Notes under the pieces: model-generated
What the model was told of the DNA's origin: nothing
Database searches by the model: none
Seen by the model: the letters and a program-made list of their open reading frames with translations, nothing else
Assembly: GCF_000002595.2 (NCBI RefSeq)
Contig: NC_057013.1
Span: forward strand, 3,680,929 to 3,744,928
From: Chlamydomonas reinhardtii
Lineage: Eukaryota; Chlorophyta; Chlorophyceae; Chlamydomonadales; Chlamydomonadaceae
Direction: 5' to 3'
Length of the DNA: 64,000 nucleotides
Part shown: positions 38,054-54,955 of the stretch, one piece after another
Numbering within the stretch: the first letter of the stretch is position 1
How the letters are laid out: each line of letters starts with the position of its first letter
Position numbers and translations under genes: made by a program

Positions 38054-40077
38054 ATGTGCTAGTTTGGACAGAGCTCCCAAAACCCACCATAGCACATGAA
38101 CTGCCGCTGTTTGTCCGTTTCACTGTGCTTCTACATTCCCTGCATTGTTTTATTTCTTGGGTGTGATGCATTTCATGTTATATACGGTCAATGCCCCACG
38201 CGCGGCAATTCACCACCAGCAGGGATGCAGTGTGTGCTGTGCAAACGTTGTTACCTGAGCTTATGAGGCGGACGGTGTCAGGCTTATGTTCTGGCATGCA
38301 GCGTGAATGAATCAGCATGTTATTGGTATTCTGTGTTGGACAGCACTGATGTTGTATGCTTGTTCTCGGTGTGTTCAGGGGGGACGAAGCCCCCAAGGAG
38401 CAACCCTGTCCGTGCGTGCGTGCGTCGGTCGGCGCAAAAGTGTGACAGTATCGCCGCATAGCAGCATACCCCTGCCTGTACGTTTGGCACGGACTTCTAT
38501 CACACGCTTCTTGTCGGGTCATCACCAGGTGTGATGGGTGCATGACGCATGTATGGGGTTTCGCACCAGGTGAAGGCCGGTACCGCATGTTCCCTGTGTC
38601 GTGTTCGTTGTCATGGGGTATGAGAGATACCCCTGTGCATGCTTGAGAGCAGTGCAGCTTTAAATGTTCCAGGTTGCTTTCCAAAGTCGTGGGCTGTCTA
38701 GCACGTGCTTGTTTGCTGCATGGATTTCAGGTGGATTGTTGCGGGTATTATATTCCCCTGGCCTGGGTACCGTCCAACAGTATTGGTTTTCCCTCCCAAG
38801 GGTAAAGTGGGCTGAGCCCACGCCACGTCTCCATTCTGAGGCCCCAAGCGTCTACCTCATCTCCCGGACATAGCCGGATTTGGACCCGCCTGATTGCGAT
38901 CGAACGTTTTTATCACTGACAGGGGTTGGGTCGAATTTGATGCGAGTCTGTGGTTGTATGGCACTGCAGTGCAGGGCAAAGCAACTCGTGTGCACTGCGG
39001 TCTGGACTCTTAAGTAAGGAAACTCGTATGTGCAATGTCTGAATCCTGGCTGGAGCCGAAGAGATACTGTAAGCATGTGCTATTGGTTTGGGAGGTGGTT
39101 GGCGTGTCCGGGCATTCGTTGTTCGGGTGGCGGTTGGCGTGTTGTCACGGAAGCCGTAGCGGTAGCGTTATGACATGGCATGATGGCAGATGGCGGTGGG
39201 GCAAGTTTTGCACGCCTCGTTGCAGTTGTATTGTTCTCACGTTTGGCCTTGTGACGCCAGAATGTGACGACAGTGTGTAAGGGGATGTAAGAAGACGAGG
39301 GATAGATGCGGCAGGATTGCGGTCCGCAAAACGGCGGGTCCGCCGACACGGTCACCAGCGTCACAACCCGCTCACAACCTCGTGTCATCGTGTCTGCAGT
39401 CTACGTCGTTCGCGCAATCGCGCGTGAAGGCCAACAACGGGGCTCTTAAGCGTCGGCGAAGTTAAAGCTTAGCCTGGAATACTTGAGAACTCCTAGATAA
39501 TGTGTACAGCGGGTGCGGCGGTGCCAGCCAGTCGGCCGGTGCCGTCGCCGCCGTCGACCACCACGGGGGGCGCGCCCGACTGGCTGGGTTCAAGTGGGTC
39601 TCTTGCGCAGCTCCACGCTCTCCTCCTCAGCTCTTCCATGAGTCCATGTGGCCTTGCGTGATCCGTGCGCAAATGCGCTCTGCATCCTTGATGCGCTGAT
39701 GGATCTCGCCGGTCCCGCGCTGCAGCCGTTGCCGCCACTGGACCCGCCGCCGTCACGCCCAGACTCACCACGCCTCAATACAAGTTTTTAAGAACGCACG
39801 TTGCCTTGGCATTGCGCCTGCACGCAGCAGCTGTACTAGTCCTCCCCGTCCATTGCTTCTTGTGCCCTGTGCCCGCCCCAGGCGCGCCCCAGGCCCGCTG
39901 CCCCTCCAGCCCCATCGCCTCTGCCGTCGCCCTCCTCCTCGCTCTCCTCCTCGACTGTTCTTCCTTTCGTAAAAGCAATTTGCAATACATTATTGTGCGT
40001 ATTACATCAATCCAAGGCTGGCTCGCTTCCTGTTTTGCACGTGAAATGCTCGGCGAAGTTTGAGCTAGCTGTCAGGA
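38054..40077. other. Intergenic spacer, possible small reverse-strand gene
   Basis: Most of this 2-kb stretch has no exon signal. Between about 39590 and 39990 the reverse strand has coding-like pieces, including the frames AEEESVELRKRPT-stop and GTGEIHQRIKDAERICARIT, around a possible 50-bp intron. The frames could not be joined convincingly and no family was recognised, so no gene is called. Confidence 0.35.
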
Positions 40078-42675
40078 ATGACGGCGTCGGCTGCTGGAAA
40101 CTATAACAATGCCGAGTACTGGGACCAGCGCTACGCGCCAGGCGCTCCGGGAGATGCTCCGAAGCATTTCGACTGGTAGGCCTTCTGCGATGCCGTTCGC
40201 GCTGTAGAGCGTTGTGACTGGCGTGTTTGTGTTCGGCCCCTCCTTGGATCCCATTTACCACCAGTCAGCGTGGTGACGGAGACCTCGTGGAGGTCGCGTT
40301 AAGTCATCCGGCTCTGACTGACGTGCCTGCAACTATTCTTCAACTATTCAGGTTCTTCAACTATTCTGCGCTACGGCAGTTATTCAAGCGATATCTGCAC
40401 ATCAATGCTCGAGTGCTCCACGTCGGTGCGTACCTAGCCGCACTGCAGGGCACGCACACGCATCTCACCTCCTATGCCGATACGTGTCACAGGCTGCGGG
40501 AACAGCAACCTGCAAGAAGGAATGGCAATGGATGGGTACCGTGTCACGAACGTAAGCACGCCATGGACGCAGCAGGGGATGCAGCACGGGTTGTACACGG
40601 CTTCGCACGGGCGTACTGTATGTATAGCGGCGTCGGGCTGGAAGCAGACGCAGCCCCACAGCCTACAGCAAACCAGGACGGTATGGGTGCTGCTCACGCT
40701 ATCATTCAGTGGGTCAGATGCCTTCTTGCGACGCTGTTGACTGACCCGCGCCGCATGCGGCACATGCCACAGGTGGACATCTCTCCCGTGGTGATTGAGC
40801 GGGTGAGTGCTGTGTGTGTGTCGTACTGGCATGCACTGCAGGGCGATTCCGCATTCTGTGAACATCGTGGCCACCTGCTGGTGGTTGCCTGCGATGCAAG
40901 GCGACCTTGCCATCTCGTTGCCCGCCATAACACCACCTGGTGTCGCCACCTGCGTGTTTTGTGTGTGCAGATGAAGCTCCAGCACTCGCAGCTGGCAGGG
41001 CTAGACTACCTGGTGAGGGGGCAGTCAGTGGCTGTAGCCGTAGGCGGTTTCCCAGTACGTGGTGCCAGGAGGCGCGGGCTCAATTTGCATCATGCCGTAC
41101 TGGCGCTGTGCCACACTCCAGACACCATGGGTCCACGGCACGGCTCCCAGGTTTCTGCGCATCAGGACCCTGTTGATTGTGCAAGGGGTTGCAGTGCTCG
41201 CAGTTTAGATCGTGGCTCGGTGCCAAAAAAAGCCCCGCTAGCTTACCGGCAACCACTGCCCTCACCGCCTGCGGCCTGCTGTCCACGGCCTGCTGCAGGT
41301 GGCGGACTGTCGCGACATGTCCAGTGCCGGTCTGCCGGGCGGCAGCTTCGGCAGCTGCATCGACAAGGGCACCCTGGACGCGGTGTTGTGCGGCGCTAGC
41401 GGGCAGCTGGATGCGGCGAGGTATATGCAAGAGATTTGCAGGTGGGCGGGATAAGTTCGGCGGATGAGCAGGAACACCAGTGGGTGGGTGCATGGGTGCA
41501 CTGCAAGGCGGGAGCGGGCGAAGATAGGCTCGGATGGGGAAAGGCGGCCCGCGGCCGCGCGCATCTCACCCAGCACTGTGGGGGTGCTTTACGGTATGTC
41601 GTAGCTGCCGGTTGTCCGCCGCGTCTGACCCCCACTATGCCCTGCTGTCGTCCTTCCAGGCTGCTGCGGCCGGGCGGGATCTTCCTCCTCATCAGCCTGG
41701 GAGCACCCTCGGCGCGGCTGGCGCTCCTGCAGAAGCTGGGCCTGTGGCAGGACGTGCAGGTGAGCAGAGATGGCGGCTGCACTGCACATGTGCCCATGTG
41801 CCGATGCGTTCTCCTCCCTCGCCTTCTCACCCATACTCCTCACCGCCACGCACGCACACACCCTTGTACTCTTGATACGTCCCGTCTACACGCCGTCGAC
41901 TGGATGCCTAGGACAGCCTCTCTCTCTTGCTTACTGGGCATTGTGGAAGCACCAGGTTTCCCTGACACAGGCGCCCACACCTTGTTCTACTTGTACCGTC
42001 TTCTACGCTGACACACGCACGCACACACGCCTTCGCCAGGTGTTGCTGCTGCCCAAGCCGCTGCTGTACCTGCAATCGGACGCCGCCATGAGCGGTCGCC
42101 CGCCGCCGGCCGCCACCGCGCCCAGCAAGGACGCGCCGGTGGAGGCGCTGGGGCCGTGGCCCGCCGCCGTGGCGCTTGCCGAGCTGGCGGCGCGGCGCAA
42201 CAGCGGGGCCCTGGACGAGCGGGATTACTTCTTTGCATACGTGTGTACGACACCGGGGTCGGGAGGCGAGGCGGTACCAGCAGGAGAGGGCGCTATGCCT
42301 GTAGCAGGAGCGGCGGAGGCTGCAGCAGGGGTGCCCGCCGCTGCGGTGGCGACTGGGGCATCCGTGCAGGCGGCGGCAGGAGCAGGGCCGAGCAATGGCG
42401 GTTATCAGGAGGCGGTGCAGTCCGAGTTTGCCCTGCCCGCGCTTGCGCCGGAGCCGGCGCTGGTGGGCAGTAGGGCTGAGAGCGGTGCGGCTCCGGCGGC
42501 ACTTCTGAGCGAGCCGTTGGCGGTGGCTGCACCGCCGGTGCTGGCGGAGGCGCGCGAGCCGGGTTTGGAGACGAACGGTGACACGGTGTCAAATGGAGAA
42601 GGTGGCACTGCGACAGAGGAGGTACAGCAGCTAAGTGATGCCAGGAATCTGCTGCAGGGGCTGAGTCTGGCATAG
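40078..42675 (+). CDS. METTL13-type class I SAM-dependent methyltransferase
   Basis: Eight exons: 40078-40175, 40352-40425, 40493-40551, 40773-40802, 40971-41012, 41299-41441, 41660-41759, 42040-42675 (393 aa), all phases consistent. It has the family order: YWDQRYAPG and HFDW at the start, motif I VLHVGCGNSNL (Gly58-Ser62, SAM binding), acidic VDISPVVIERM (Asp79), CIDKGTLDAVLCG (122-133), LLRPGGIFLLISLG. This is the fold of METTL13 N-terminal / ECE2-type methyltransferases, which modify lysines or N-termini of proteins such as eEF1A. The true substrate here is unknown. A stretch expected after motif post-I is short (GLDYLVADCRDM). The last exon adds a 130-residue Ala/Gly/Glu-rich tail after the conserved YFFAYVC, probably disordered. 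Small exons (30 and 42 bp) make automatic annotation of this gene error-prone. Confidence 0.87.
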
Positions 42676-44249
42676 CCGGCAGTGGTGGCCACGCCGAGCG
42701 CGCATAGCACATGATGCAACAACTGCATTTGTCAAGGTTTGATGATTGGTGGTGTCGTGGTGTGAGCTAGTGGTAACCTAAGGGCTCGGCCTGCTGTGTC
42801 CTGCCCTCCTGCTGCCCAAGAGCAAAACCCTGCATACACCCCATGAAGGCGCATCTACCCCATGGATTATGAGTGTGCTCTGAGGTGCATCGGGCAGGAC
42901 CGTGCTCGACTGCAGACTAGTGCTGGCAACTAGTGCTCTTCAACAGCCAAACCTGAGGTGTGTTGCAAACTCAACTAATCTATATGAGAGGTTTCATGAG
43001 GTGCGCAAGTATATTTATCCAGGGCCGCGTTGCCGTGTTATTTCATGGTTTGGTTTTGAGGGCATGGGCCGCGACCGTATGGGCCGCGAGCGTGGGGAGG
43101 TTCGTTTTGGGGTACCCCTGCTTTGGGGCACTACCGTACAGTCCATTTTACAGCCTCACGAATGTTTGATTAATGTTTGATTGGGCGTTTCAACGACGGG
43201 CGGGAACTGAGAAGCGTGGCCCGCTTGTATGTTAGCGAGGCGGTGCTGGGAGTGCGATGGGACAGTGTTAAGCCAGGTTGGTGAAGTCCCGTAGGGTGCA
43301 GCTGATTCCCAGACCCCAGCAGAAGGCAAACAGTTTGCAACGGCAGGGCAGGAGGGCGTGGCTGGTCGAACGCCGGAGTAAGTGTACCGACAAGTTGCTG
43401 GCTGGCTGGAAGTTTGCTGACGCGCATTCTTCACGCTCCGGGCGCCCGGCCAGGCGATAGCACCACACAAACACATCGCAACGCCACACTCGCGATGCAG
43501 AGCCGCAGGCGGTGGTGGGAGTGCCATCCCCTAGGGGTGCGCAGCGGCTTGAAGGGAAACTCTGGGGAGCACCCAACGCGTGCCGTTTACGTTGGTCATG
43601 GTCGGTGCATTCTTCTTGCAGCTCCTGCCACTCTTGCTATTCTGGTCGGTGCAGGCCTTAGGTGCCTGCCCAGCCCCACTTACTGTACTGCCGCCGCGCC
43701 TCCACCAGTGGGCAACTGCGGCAGGCCGGCAGACCTGACAGTGGCAGAGCATGGCCACGGCGGGCACAAAAATCAGTGGAATCGCACAGCTCCTCGATAT
43801 CGCGTTGAATCAGTTCAAGAATGGCATCCGTAGACCATCAGATGAACGTCTTGTGCATCCCACGTTCGCCAGCGGATTGTCACTGTCCAGCCGACAAGGG
43901 GCACCCGACTGACCCATAGTTCTCTCGCATTCGCTGCGCTCCCACACAAAGCATCAATGTGAAGAGTCTACGCCTAGAACAGGCCACAACCGGAACGGTG
44001 CAAGAGGGCTAGCGCCACTGAACGCCTGACGTCTTGATCACAAGCAACAGCATCACAGACCACCCTAGCATATCCATTATAGGCCATTCAACAGCAACGT
44101 GTCAAACTGTCAATCACGCACGTGACGCAAGCCTCCACCTGGCCACTGCTTTACCCTTCATCACCAAACTGTACCAAAGTGGAACATGGCTCGCCAGTCG
44201 CCATAGGCTATCTCATGCCCGCATGCGCAACACTGGCTGCCTCTCGCTC
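42676..44249. other. Intergenic spacer with dispersed-repeat copy 3
   Basis: It holds the convergent 3' ends of the methyltransferase and the PsbP-domain gene, and the reverse-orientation dispersed repeat. No other exon is supported. Confidence 0.45.
43165..43515 (-). repeat. Dispersed palindrome-bearing repeat, copy 3 (reverse)
   Basis: Read on the reverse strand it gives GTGTGGTGCTATCGCC, the palindrome CCGGGCGCCCGG, GAAGAATGCGCGTCAGCAAAC, a CGGTACA segment, then GGGGTCTGGGAAT, GGGACTTCACCAACCTGG and CTGTCCCATCGCAC. With copy 1 it defines the longest version of the family, about 300 bp. Confidence 0.8.
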
Positions 44250-46364
44250 TCAGAACTTGGTGGCCGGCACCGACAGGCTCTTCACCATGGCCAGCAGCGT
44301 GGCCTCGTACTGCGGCTTGAGCTCCTCCAGCGACTGCGCCGTGACGCTGTACAGTCGGTTGTAGCTGTGGAGGGCCGTTCGGTGGGGGTGGGTGTTGTTT
44401 GCACCATTCCCATGCAGGAACATAAGGTACGCGGCCGCAGGTAGGCAGAGCATGGCAGCGTTTGTTCTCCAGGTGGAAGAGGCGGGCGCCACAAAGCGCA
44501 TGCATGGGACCCCGTGATGCCTGAACTACTTGAGCGAGCAAATCTTCTAATTGCTCACGTTCCGTTATAGCCCAGGGCCACGGCGGTGTACAGGTGGCGC
44601 TTGGGCTCGTCCGGGACCTTCTGGAGTGTGTACCTGTAGCACACAGAGCGTGTTACTGCTTTTTACATCTAACTATGTAATCCCTGTGCACCGCCAGCCA
44701 GCCCCAGCCACAGTCACATCCAACCCTGCTGTCGCCTCCACGCAAGCTACTCACTCCAGGAAGTATTTGTTTGAAATCTCGCCAGCGTCAATCAGCTTGG
44801 CCACCTGCCGCATGACGCACCAGGCCCAGAGCGCCAAGCAGCCAAGCAGGTGCAGGCAGCAGCAGCGGAGTCAGCGGTGAGGCGGACAGCAGGCCGGTAC
44901 AAGGGCTCTCTGTAGCCCTAGCTTACTTGGGTACTCCCCTCCGGGGCGAAAGTAATGTCGCTGCCCTACACTCAAACACCGGTGCCTGCCGGTTGCACTC
45001 CTAATTCTCTGACTCACCATGATGGGCTCGTTGCGGCGCGCCCACTCCGGCCCACGCAGCATGTACGAGCGGTCCTGAAGGAGGGAGCCGCATCGCCGGG
45101 TCGGGAAGCGCTTACACAGACCGGCCGACAATCTGATGTACACGACGACTGTTAAAAAGCGAAACGAAAGCCCGCCCACACGACGAGTGTGTGTGATCTG
45201 TGGTAAGACTGCATGTTGCGCGCACACTTACTTGGCTGTTCACCAGGTTGCTGGCGAACTGCAGGGGCGTGCCGAAGCTGCCCAGCTTTGTGAACTCGAC
45301 CGACACGTTGGTGACGGTGATCGTGACGTTGACGTCGCGAGGGCTGACGTTCTCCGGGAACCAAGCCAGCGTCCGCCGGGCGCCTGGATCGGCCATACCG
45401 GAGTTGCAACGGAAGTACGATGAGGATTGACGACAAGGTAGCATTGCAGCGCAACAGGTGCGCACAGAAGCTGTGGACAGCCTCCACAGGGCCACGAGCC
45501 GGCCGTGCCCGCAAAGGCCACTTATGCCGCCATGACAACAACACAGGCCCGCGGCAGGTATCCGCACCTGATGCACCGCTGAAGCTGGAGTTGCCACTGA
45601 GCTGCCCCTCACCGAATCCCCTGCAACATCACATCACACGCTCATGTCTGCGGCACAGGCTTGCGAACATCTACCCTCCATGTCCGACACAGTTCGTCTC
45701 CCCGCCTCCGAGTCGAACACCTCACCAGTTGGCAGGAATCTTCAGCGTGAATGCGTCCTGGGGATCTACACAAGGCAGCGGTGTTCCATTTGTGAGCAAG
45801 TACTGACAAGTCATGTGCGCAGCTGGAGATCATATAATTATGAGTGCTCGCATCCACTGCATGCGGGTGACTCCCTTTCCCCCGCGCACCCGTGTACTCG
45901 ATGAAGCCGGCGCTCGGCGCATCTGAAGCGCATCGAGAATATGGAAAGGAGTTATGTGGGGTCAGCTAGATGGGCAACAGGCTTGCTTTCGACCATGGAG
46001 CGATGATCGTCCGTCAGGACCACAGGTGGCGCTCGCAGCGTGTGTGGACTGAGCGCTTACCCTCGGCACGCACGGAGGTTGCGGGCGACAGGCCCAGCAC
46101 AAGCGCAGCGCCCGACGCCAGCAGGATGCGGCGACGGCTGCATTTATTTAGTATGGATGGAATCAATCGAGGGCGCGATAGTAGGAGCGGATGCATCAGC
46201 TCACGAGTCGCTCCGCACGCTCACGGCCGGCAGACTCACTCGACAGGCTGCTCATTCCGCGCGTTCGCCTGGCACTGAACAACGATACGCCGCTGGGCAC
46301 GAGCGCCAGGAAAGCGGACGCTCTGCCGGGCGCTCGAAGGATGCGACGAGGAAAGAGCCCGCAT
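44250..46364 (-). CDS. PsbP-domain thylakoid lumen protein
   Basis: Nine exons on the reverse strand: 46240-46364, 46061-46137, 45726-45765, 45568-45620, 45232-45383, 45018-45074, 44755-44804, 44559-44633, 44250-44364 (247 aa). A two-part targeting sequence is visible: a Ser/Arg/Ala-rich stromal transit peptide (MRALSSSHPSSARQSVRF...RRIVVQCQA), then a twin-arginine lumen signal (RRRILLASGAALVLGLSPAT, cleavage after SVRAE), implying Tat-pathway import. The mature part follows the PsbP fold: DPQDAFTLKIPANW, GFGEGQLSGNSSFSG, RRTLAWFPENVSPRDVNVTITV, FTKLGSFGTPLQFA, YMLRGPEWARRN, YFLEYTLQKVPD, NRLYSVTAQSLEE. PsbP-domain proteins assist photosystem or NDH assembly; which subfamily is unclear. Exon 4 has two in-frame donors (45568 or 45577) differing by nine bases, so a three-residue splice variant is possible. 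It diverges from KATNAL2. Confidence 0.88.
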
Positions 46365-46589
46365 TATGCTCAGTACTATATATAGGTTTATAACACAAAC
46401 AGAGCGTACAACCCTCGACTATGTCGCGCGGCGGTGCCCGCATGCATGTTGCAAGTTGGTCCACGGGTCGTCAAGCAACTAAGCTTGCTTTCTTGACTTC
46501 AGTTTGTTATTAATTGATCTCATCTCAACTACAATTCCTTCCTTATGGTGCCCTGAGCATGTTTGCACGCCGAATGCGTTTGTGTAGAT
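46365..46589. promoter_or_regulatory. Short divergent promoter, PsbP-domain gene and KATNAL2
   Basis: Only 225 bp separate the two start codons, so 5' elements of both genes overlap here. A TATATATAG-like sequence occurs at about 46375-46384, only about 11-20 bp from the PsbP-domain start codon, too close for a normal TATA box serving that ATG. Confidence 0.5.
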
Positions 46590-51053
<4,464 letters not shown>

Positions 51054-52484
51054 CCAAACATGTCAGGCATGCCATGATGCGCTAGGAAGGGTCCTTGCGT
51101 CCATTTATCTGTTTTTATATCATGGTGGACAACACTCCACAGTGAAGGGAATAGTAGCTCGGGCCTCTGACGGCACGCCACGCACCTGCTCTGGCTGGCA
51201 TCTGCGGGGCTTAGGGCTGTGGCGACCAGTGAAGCGGGCCAGGCGCAGAGGACAGACCAGGGCATGGCTCGGCTTGTCGTTTCCTTTCGCTGCGAATGTG
51301 TGTAACGTATGGTATTTGTGGAATGTAGGACTGTATGTGGTATGGTGGGCAGCTTTCATGGAGCATAGAGTTCTCAGTGTCAGTGTGCTTACAAGTCTGG
51401 CCTTTGCGAAGACCGCAATACACCGCATGGGTGTCTGGGGGTCGACATGCTCCTTCCTATCCGTCGTTCCGCACGGTCCGCACGGTACACAAGACGAAGG
51501 GCAGGACGTAAGGCCCCCTGAGGGCTTCCGACGAGGAAGGCTACTCACCAAATGAACTAGAGGAGAGAACCCCCGGTGAAACGGAAGCAAGTCCTGCTAG
51601 CCCAAGGCCCAGAGGACGACGTCGGCGTTGCAGGTGGCACGCCCCTCAAGTGTAGAGCAGGTTTCGCTCGTGAGCTGCATCAGCAGGTCCCTGTTGTAAC
51701 CAATGCAATCTGCGGCTCCCGCACTGACGCACAGAACTCGTCAACCCCAGCGGCCTCGCTCCTGCGTGCAGCAGTTGGACTTAGTCCTTCGCGTTCACCT
51801 GCTGCTGCTGATCTAGCAACTAAGCTCCTCCGCGTCGTCCTCCGCCTGGCCCTGCGATTTGGCTGCAAGCGAAGCCTGGACATGAGAGAAGTCTTTCTTT
51901 CACTCCATCAGCGCAGCGTCTCGCCTTCCTCGTGCATGGCGGGGCATGCGCCTTCCGGGGGGCCTTGGAAGGGAGGCCAAGCCCTTGAGCCGATAGACGC
52001 CAAGGCACTGAGGAGCAGGGGGTAAGCAGCAGGTGTGGCAGCGGAAGGACGCGGCTCAGTGACCTGGAAGTGGGGTAGGGACCATCCAGGCAGTATGCAG
52101 GGGTGGTCGGGCGGGACCGGGAGGACCAGCAGACACACAGTGTCAGGCAGAGCCCACATCCGCGTGGGCGCCGACCGGAAATAGCCAACACCTGCTTCCC
52201 ACACATTCGTAATTTCCCAAAGTCTAAAAAACCAGGTATACTGTATGCTTTAGGTTCTTGCGCAACCTGACGAGTCAGGCAGACTCCTGTCCTTGCTTTA
52301 TCAAAAACACGCACTGTACATAGTTATACACGAAGACTGATTTGATTTTATCGTAAGCACGCTTGGGCGCAAGCTGAGGTCAGGTTCGCTCACAAGGCAG
52401 GCAAGCTTTCCGTTCATCCTGGAGCTAACAGGAGAGCTGTGGAGAGAAATGGGCACAATGACCTGAGACTGGCCCGAGCGCAAA
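51054..52484. other. Intergenic spacer after KATNAL2
   Basis: It starts with the KATNAL2 3' region, with a candidate TGTAA poly(A) signal at 51301. Short open frames here have no splice or domain support. The last part is the promoter of the receiver-like gene. Confidence 0.45.
51301..51305 (+). terminator. Candidate TGTAA polyadenylation signal for KATNAL2
   Basis: TGTAA lies 248 bp downstream of the stop codon, a typical distance for volvocine nuclear genes. Confidence 0.5.
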
Positions 52485-54955
52485 ATGGACTCGGAGCAGC
52501 AGCCGGCCAGCCCGAGGGCTGCGCCTGGTGCAAGCGGAGGCCGACGCTTGCCTGGTCGGACACCTTCTGGTCTATTGGGACAGGCAGCGCAGGGGCCGCA
52601 GCAACCTCAGCCCCAACTTGGCAAGGGAGCACTTCAGCTCAATCAGTCCAGCAGCGCAGCGACAACCGCGTTGCCGGTGAAACGTCGGGGGAGTTTCCAG
52701 CAGTTGAAGAAAATAGGTGCCGCCGGGGGGCGAGATGGCAGCTCTTCGCACCTGGACTCGGACTCGGCACCATCAATTTTCGCCATTGTGAAAAAGTCCA
52801 CACACTGGGAAAAGTATGGCACGGTGCTCGTGCTGCTCGTTGCCGACGAGCTCAGCAGTGACAAGGAGGCGGTGGTGCAGATGCTGAGCGCAGAGGTGGG
52901 CGTTCTGCTTTGTGCGGGAGGGCTGGGGGCCTGAGCCGAGCCGCACCGGTCTGAACAACCCACCTGCCCGGGTCCGTGGACGCAGGGATACGATGACCAG
53001 ACGTCGGACAGCATCGAGGAGGCGGTGAAGTTGTTTTCGGAAAGGGAGGTGAGAAGGGAACCGGAGGGCTGAGCTGCGTCTGCTTACAGGCCACATGCTG
53101 AGGCGCCTTTCAGCACTGCTTCCCACCTCTGCCGCGCACCACACCCGCCTGCCCTGATCTTGCACGGCCTCCAGGTGTACCCGGACATTGTTATTGTTGA
53201 TTCAGACAATGAGCTGGTGGACACCAAACAGGTGCGCTGCCGGCCAGGGATTGGGCAGGGCTTCCTGACCTCAACTCGTGCCAAACACTGTTCCGCTCAC
53301 CCCCACAACCTCCTGGCGCGCCCTGTGCGCCTCCTAACGTTCTGCCCACCACTCACACCTACCCCTTAGTTCACCACGAAATCCCTTCCACGCTCTCACG
53401 GCCGCGCAGCTCATCAAGGCGCTGCAGGCGCTGAACCCCACGGTGGCGGTGCTGGTACTGGGCAGCCGCGGCGGGCCCATGGGCGCGGTGGCGGCGCTGC
53501 AGGCGGGCGCGGCGGACTACATGGTGAAGCCGCTGGATCTGGATGAGGTGGTTGCCCGCGTGGAGCGACACGTGCAGCGACAGGTGGGCAGCGCGAGGGC
53601 AGGGGAGGGGCAGGGAAGGGAAGCGAAGGGGAGGGCTGGGAAGGGCAGGGGTTTGGCGGCAGAGTGTCGGCGGGCCGGAGGCTGGAATTCCGGCATCCTG
53701 CGGGTAACGAGTTTTGGTGCGTTCGCTGGTGCAAAGTGTGGTATTGCACGGTATGACGATCACGCTGGCCCTGCTGTCATGTGCAGCACTGCATCAAGTT
53801 GGAAATGGAAAAGGCGCTGGAGCACGCCAAGGAGATGATGCAGCAGCTCATGCCGGCATCACTACTCGGGGACGTGGTGAGCGGCGGAGTGCTGTAGGGA
53901 GGAGGGGCGGTTGAGTGTGTGCGAGCTTGAGTGGGGCTGGCGGTAGAGCTGGAGGACCGGCGTCACCGCTGATGGTTTAAATGGGTGTGCTGCGGGCAGG
54001 CACGGGTGCCTGGGTTGCCTCGGCGCACACACGGCCTTGTACTGGGCCAATGCAGTAGCGTAAACCCGGATTGCAAACCAAATCTCCAACTCGCAGATGT
54101 TGCGGAAAGACGGCAGCGCCGCGGGCGGCGCGCCGGCGGGCGGCAAGGCGAGTCTCAACAGCGTGGCGGAGACCGACTTTGAGGAGCAGATGAGCGAGCT
54201 GAGCGAGGAGAACCACCGCTTGGGCCAGAAGGTGCAGGAGATGGAGCGCAAGCTTGAGCTCAAGGACCAGGTGCGGCTCAGCGGCAGGGAGGGATGCCAG
54301 GATGGGATGGGGATACAAGGCATGTCGGCGAGGATACGGTAGTGCCGGTAGCTTAGCGCAAGTGCCGGTAGCTAAGCACACGGATGCGCGGACATGGGCA
54401 GGGGTGTAATAGGTTGCAAATTATCGAATGGTGCGGAGGAGATTGTGAAGCAGCAGACTGTGTACAAGGGTTTTGCACACCACACGAGCACCGGGCGGCG
54501 TAGGCACATGCTGGCCGCGTGACATCTGACGTCCCCACTGCGCTAGGCACTGCCAGCGCGCACAACATAATGACACTTCATGATCTCTTCACCCTGTTTG
54601 CAACCGCCCGCAGGAGAACCGCGACCTGGAAGCCAAACTCAACGCCATCGACCGCAAAGTCAGCGCGCTGGCCGCCAGCCGCGAGATGGGCGGCGGCAAC
54701 GGCGGCGGCAACGGCGGCGGCGGGGGGTCGGGCTGCACGGCCGTGGGGCCTGAGCAGCGTGCCGCGGCGCAGCAGGCGGCGCAGGCGGCCCAGGCCTCGT
54801 TGCAGGGGCAGCTGAACAGCGTGGCACAGGCCAACGAGGACCTCCGACATAAAGTGGACGAGCTGGAGCGGCTGATGCAGTCGCACACAGGCGTCACCAG
54901 CGCCAGCAACCAAAACCTGCGCCTGAGCGTCAACGGTGGGCAGCAGCAGGGCTAG
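52485..54955 (+). CDS. Receiver-like (REC) domain coiled-coil protein
   Basis: Seven exons: 52485-52895, 52986-53048, 53175-53231, 53410-53583, 53787-53876, 54097-54270, 54614-54955 (436 aa). Residues 1 to about 110 are low-complexity. Residues about 113-235 fit a two-component receiver fold: VLVLLVADELSSDKEAVVQML (acidic pair Asp121-Glu122, with Ala where the first of the usual acidic residues often sits), YPDIVIVDSDNEL (phospho-acceptor candidate Asp167), VAVLVLGSRG (Ser196 in the Thr/Ser position) and AADYMVKPLDLDEVVARVERH (conserved Lys217). So the phosphorylation site is largely preserved. A helical linker (KLEMEKALEHAKEMMQQLMP) and two coiled-coil segments (about 281-347 and 360-425) separated by a Gly/Asn-rich run follow; no output domain such as Myb is present. 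It could be a scaffold or sensor tied to phosphorelay. No histidine kinase lies nearby. Confidence 0.8.

Noticed and set aside
39590-39990. Possible small reverse-strand gene
   Set aside because: Coding-like pieces exist in different frames, but phases and splice sites could not be reconciled and no family was recognised.
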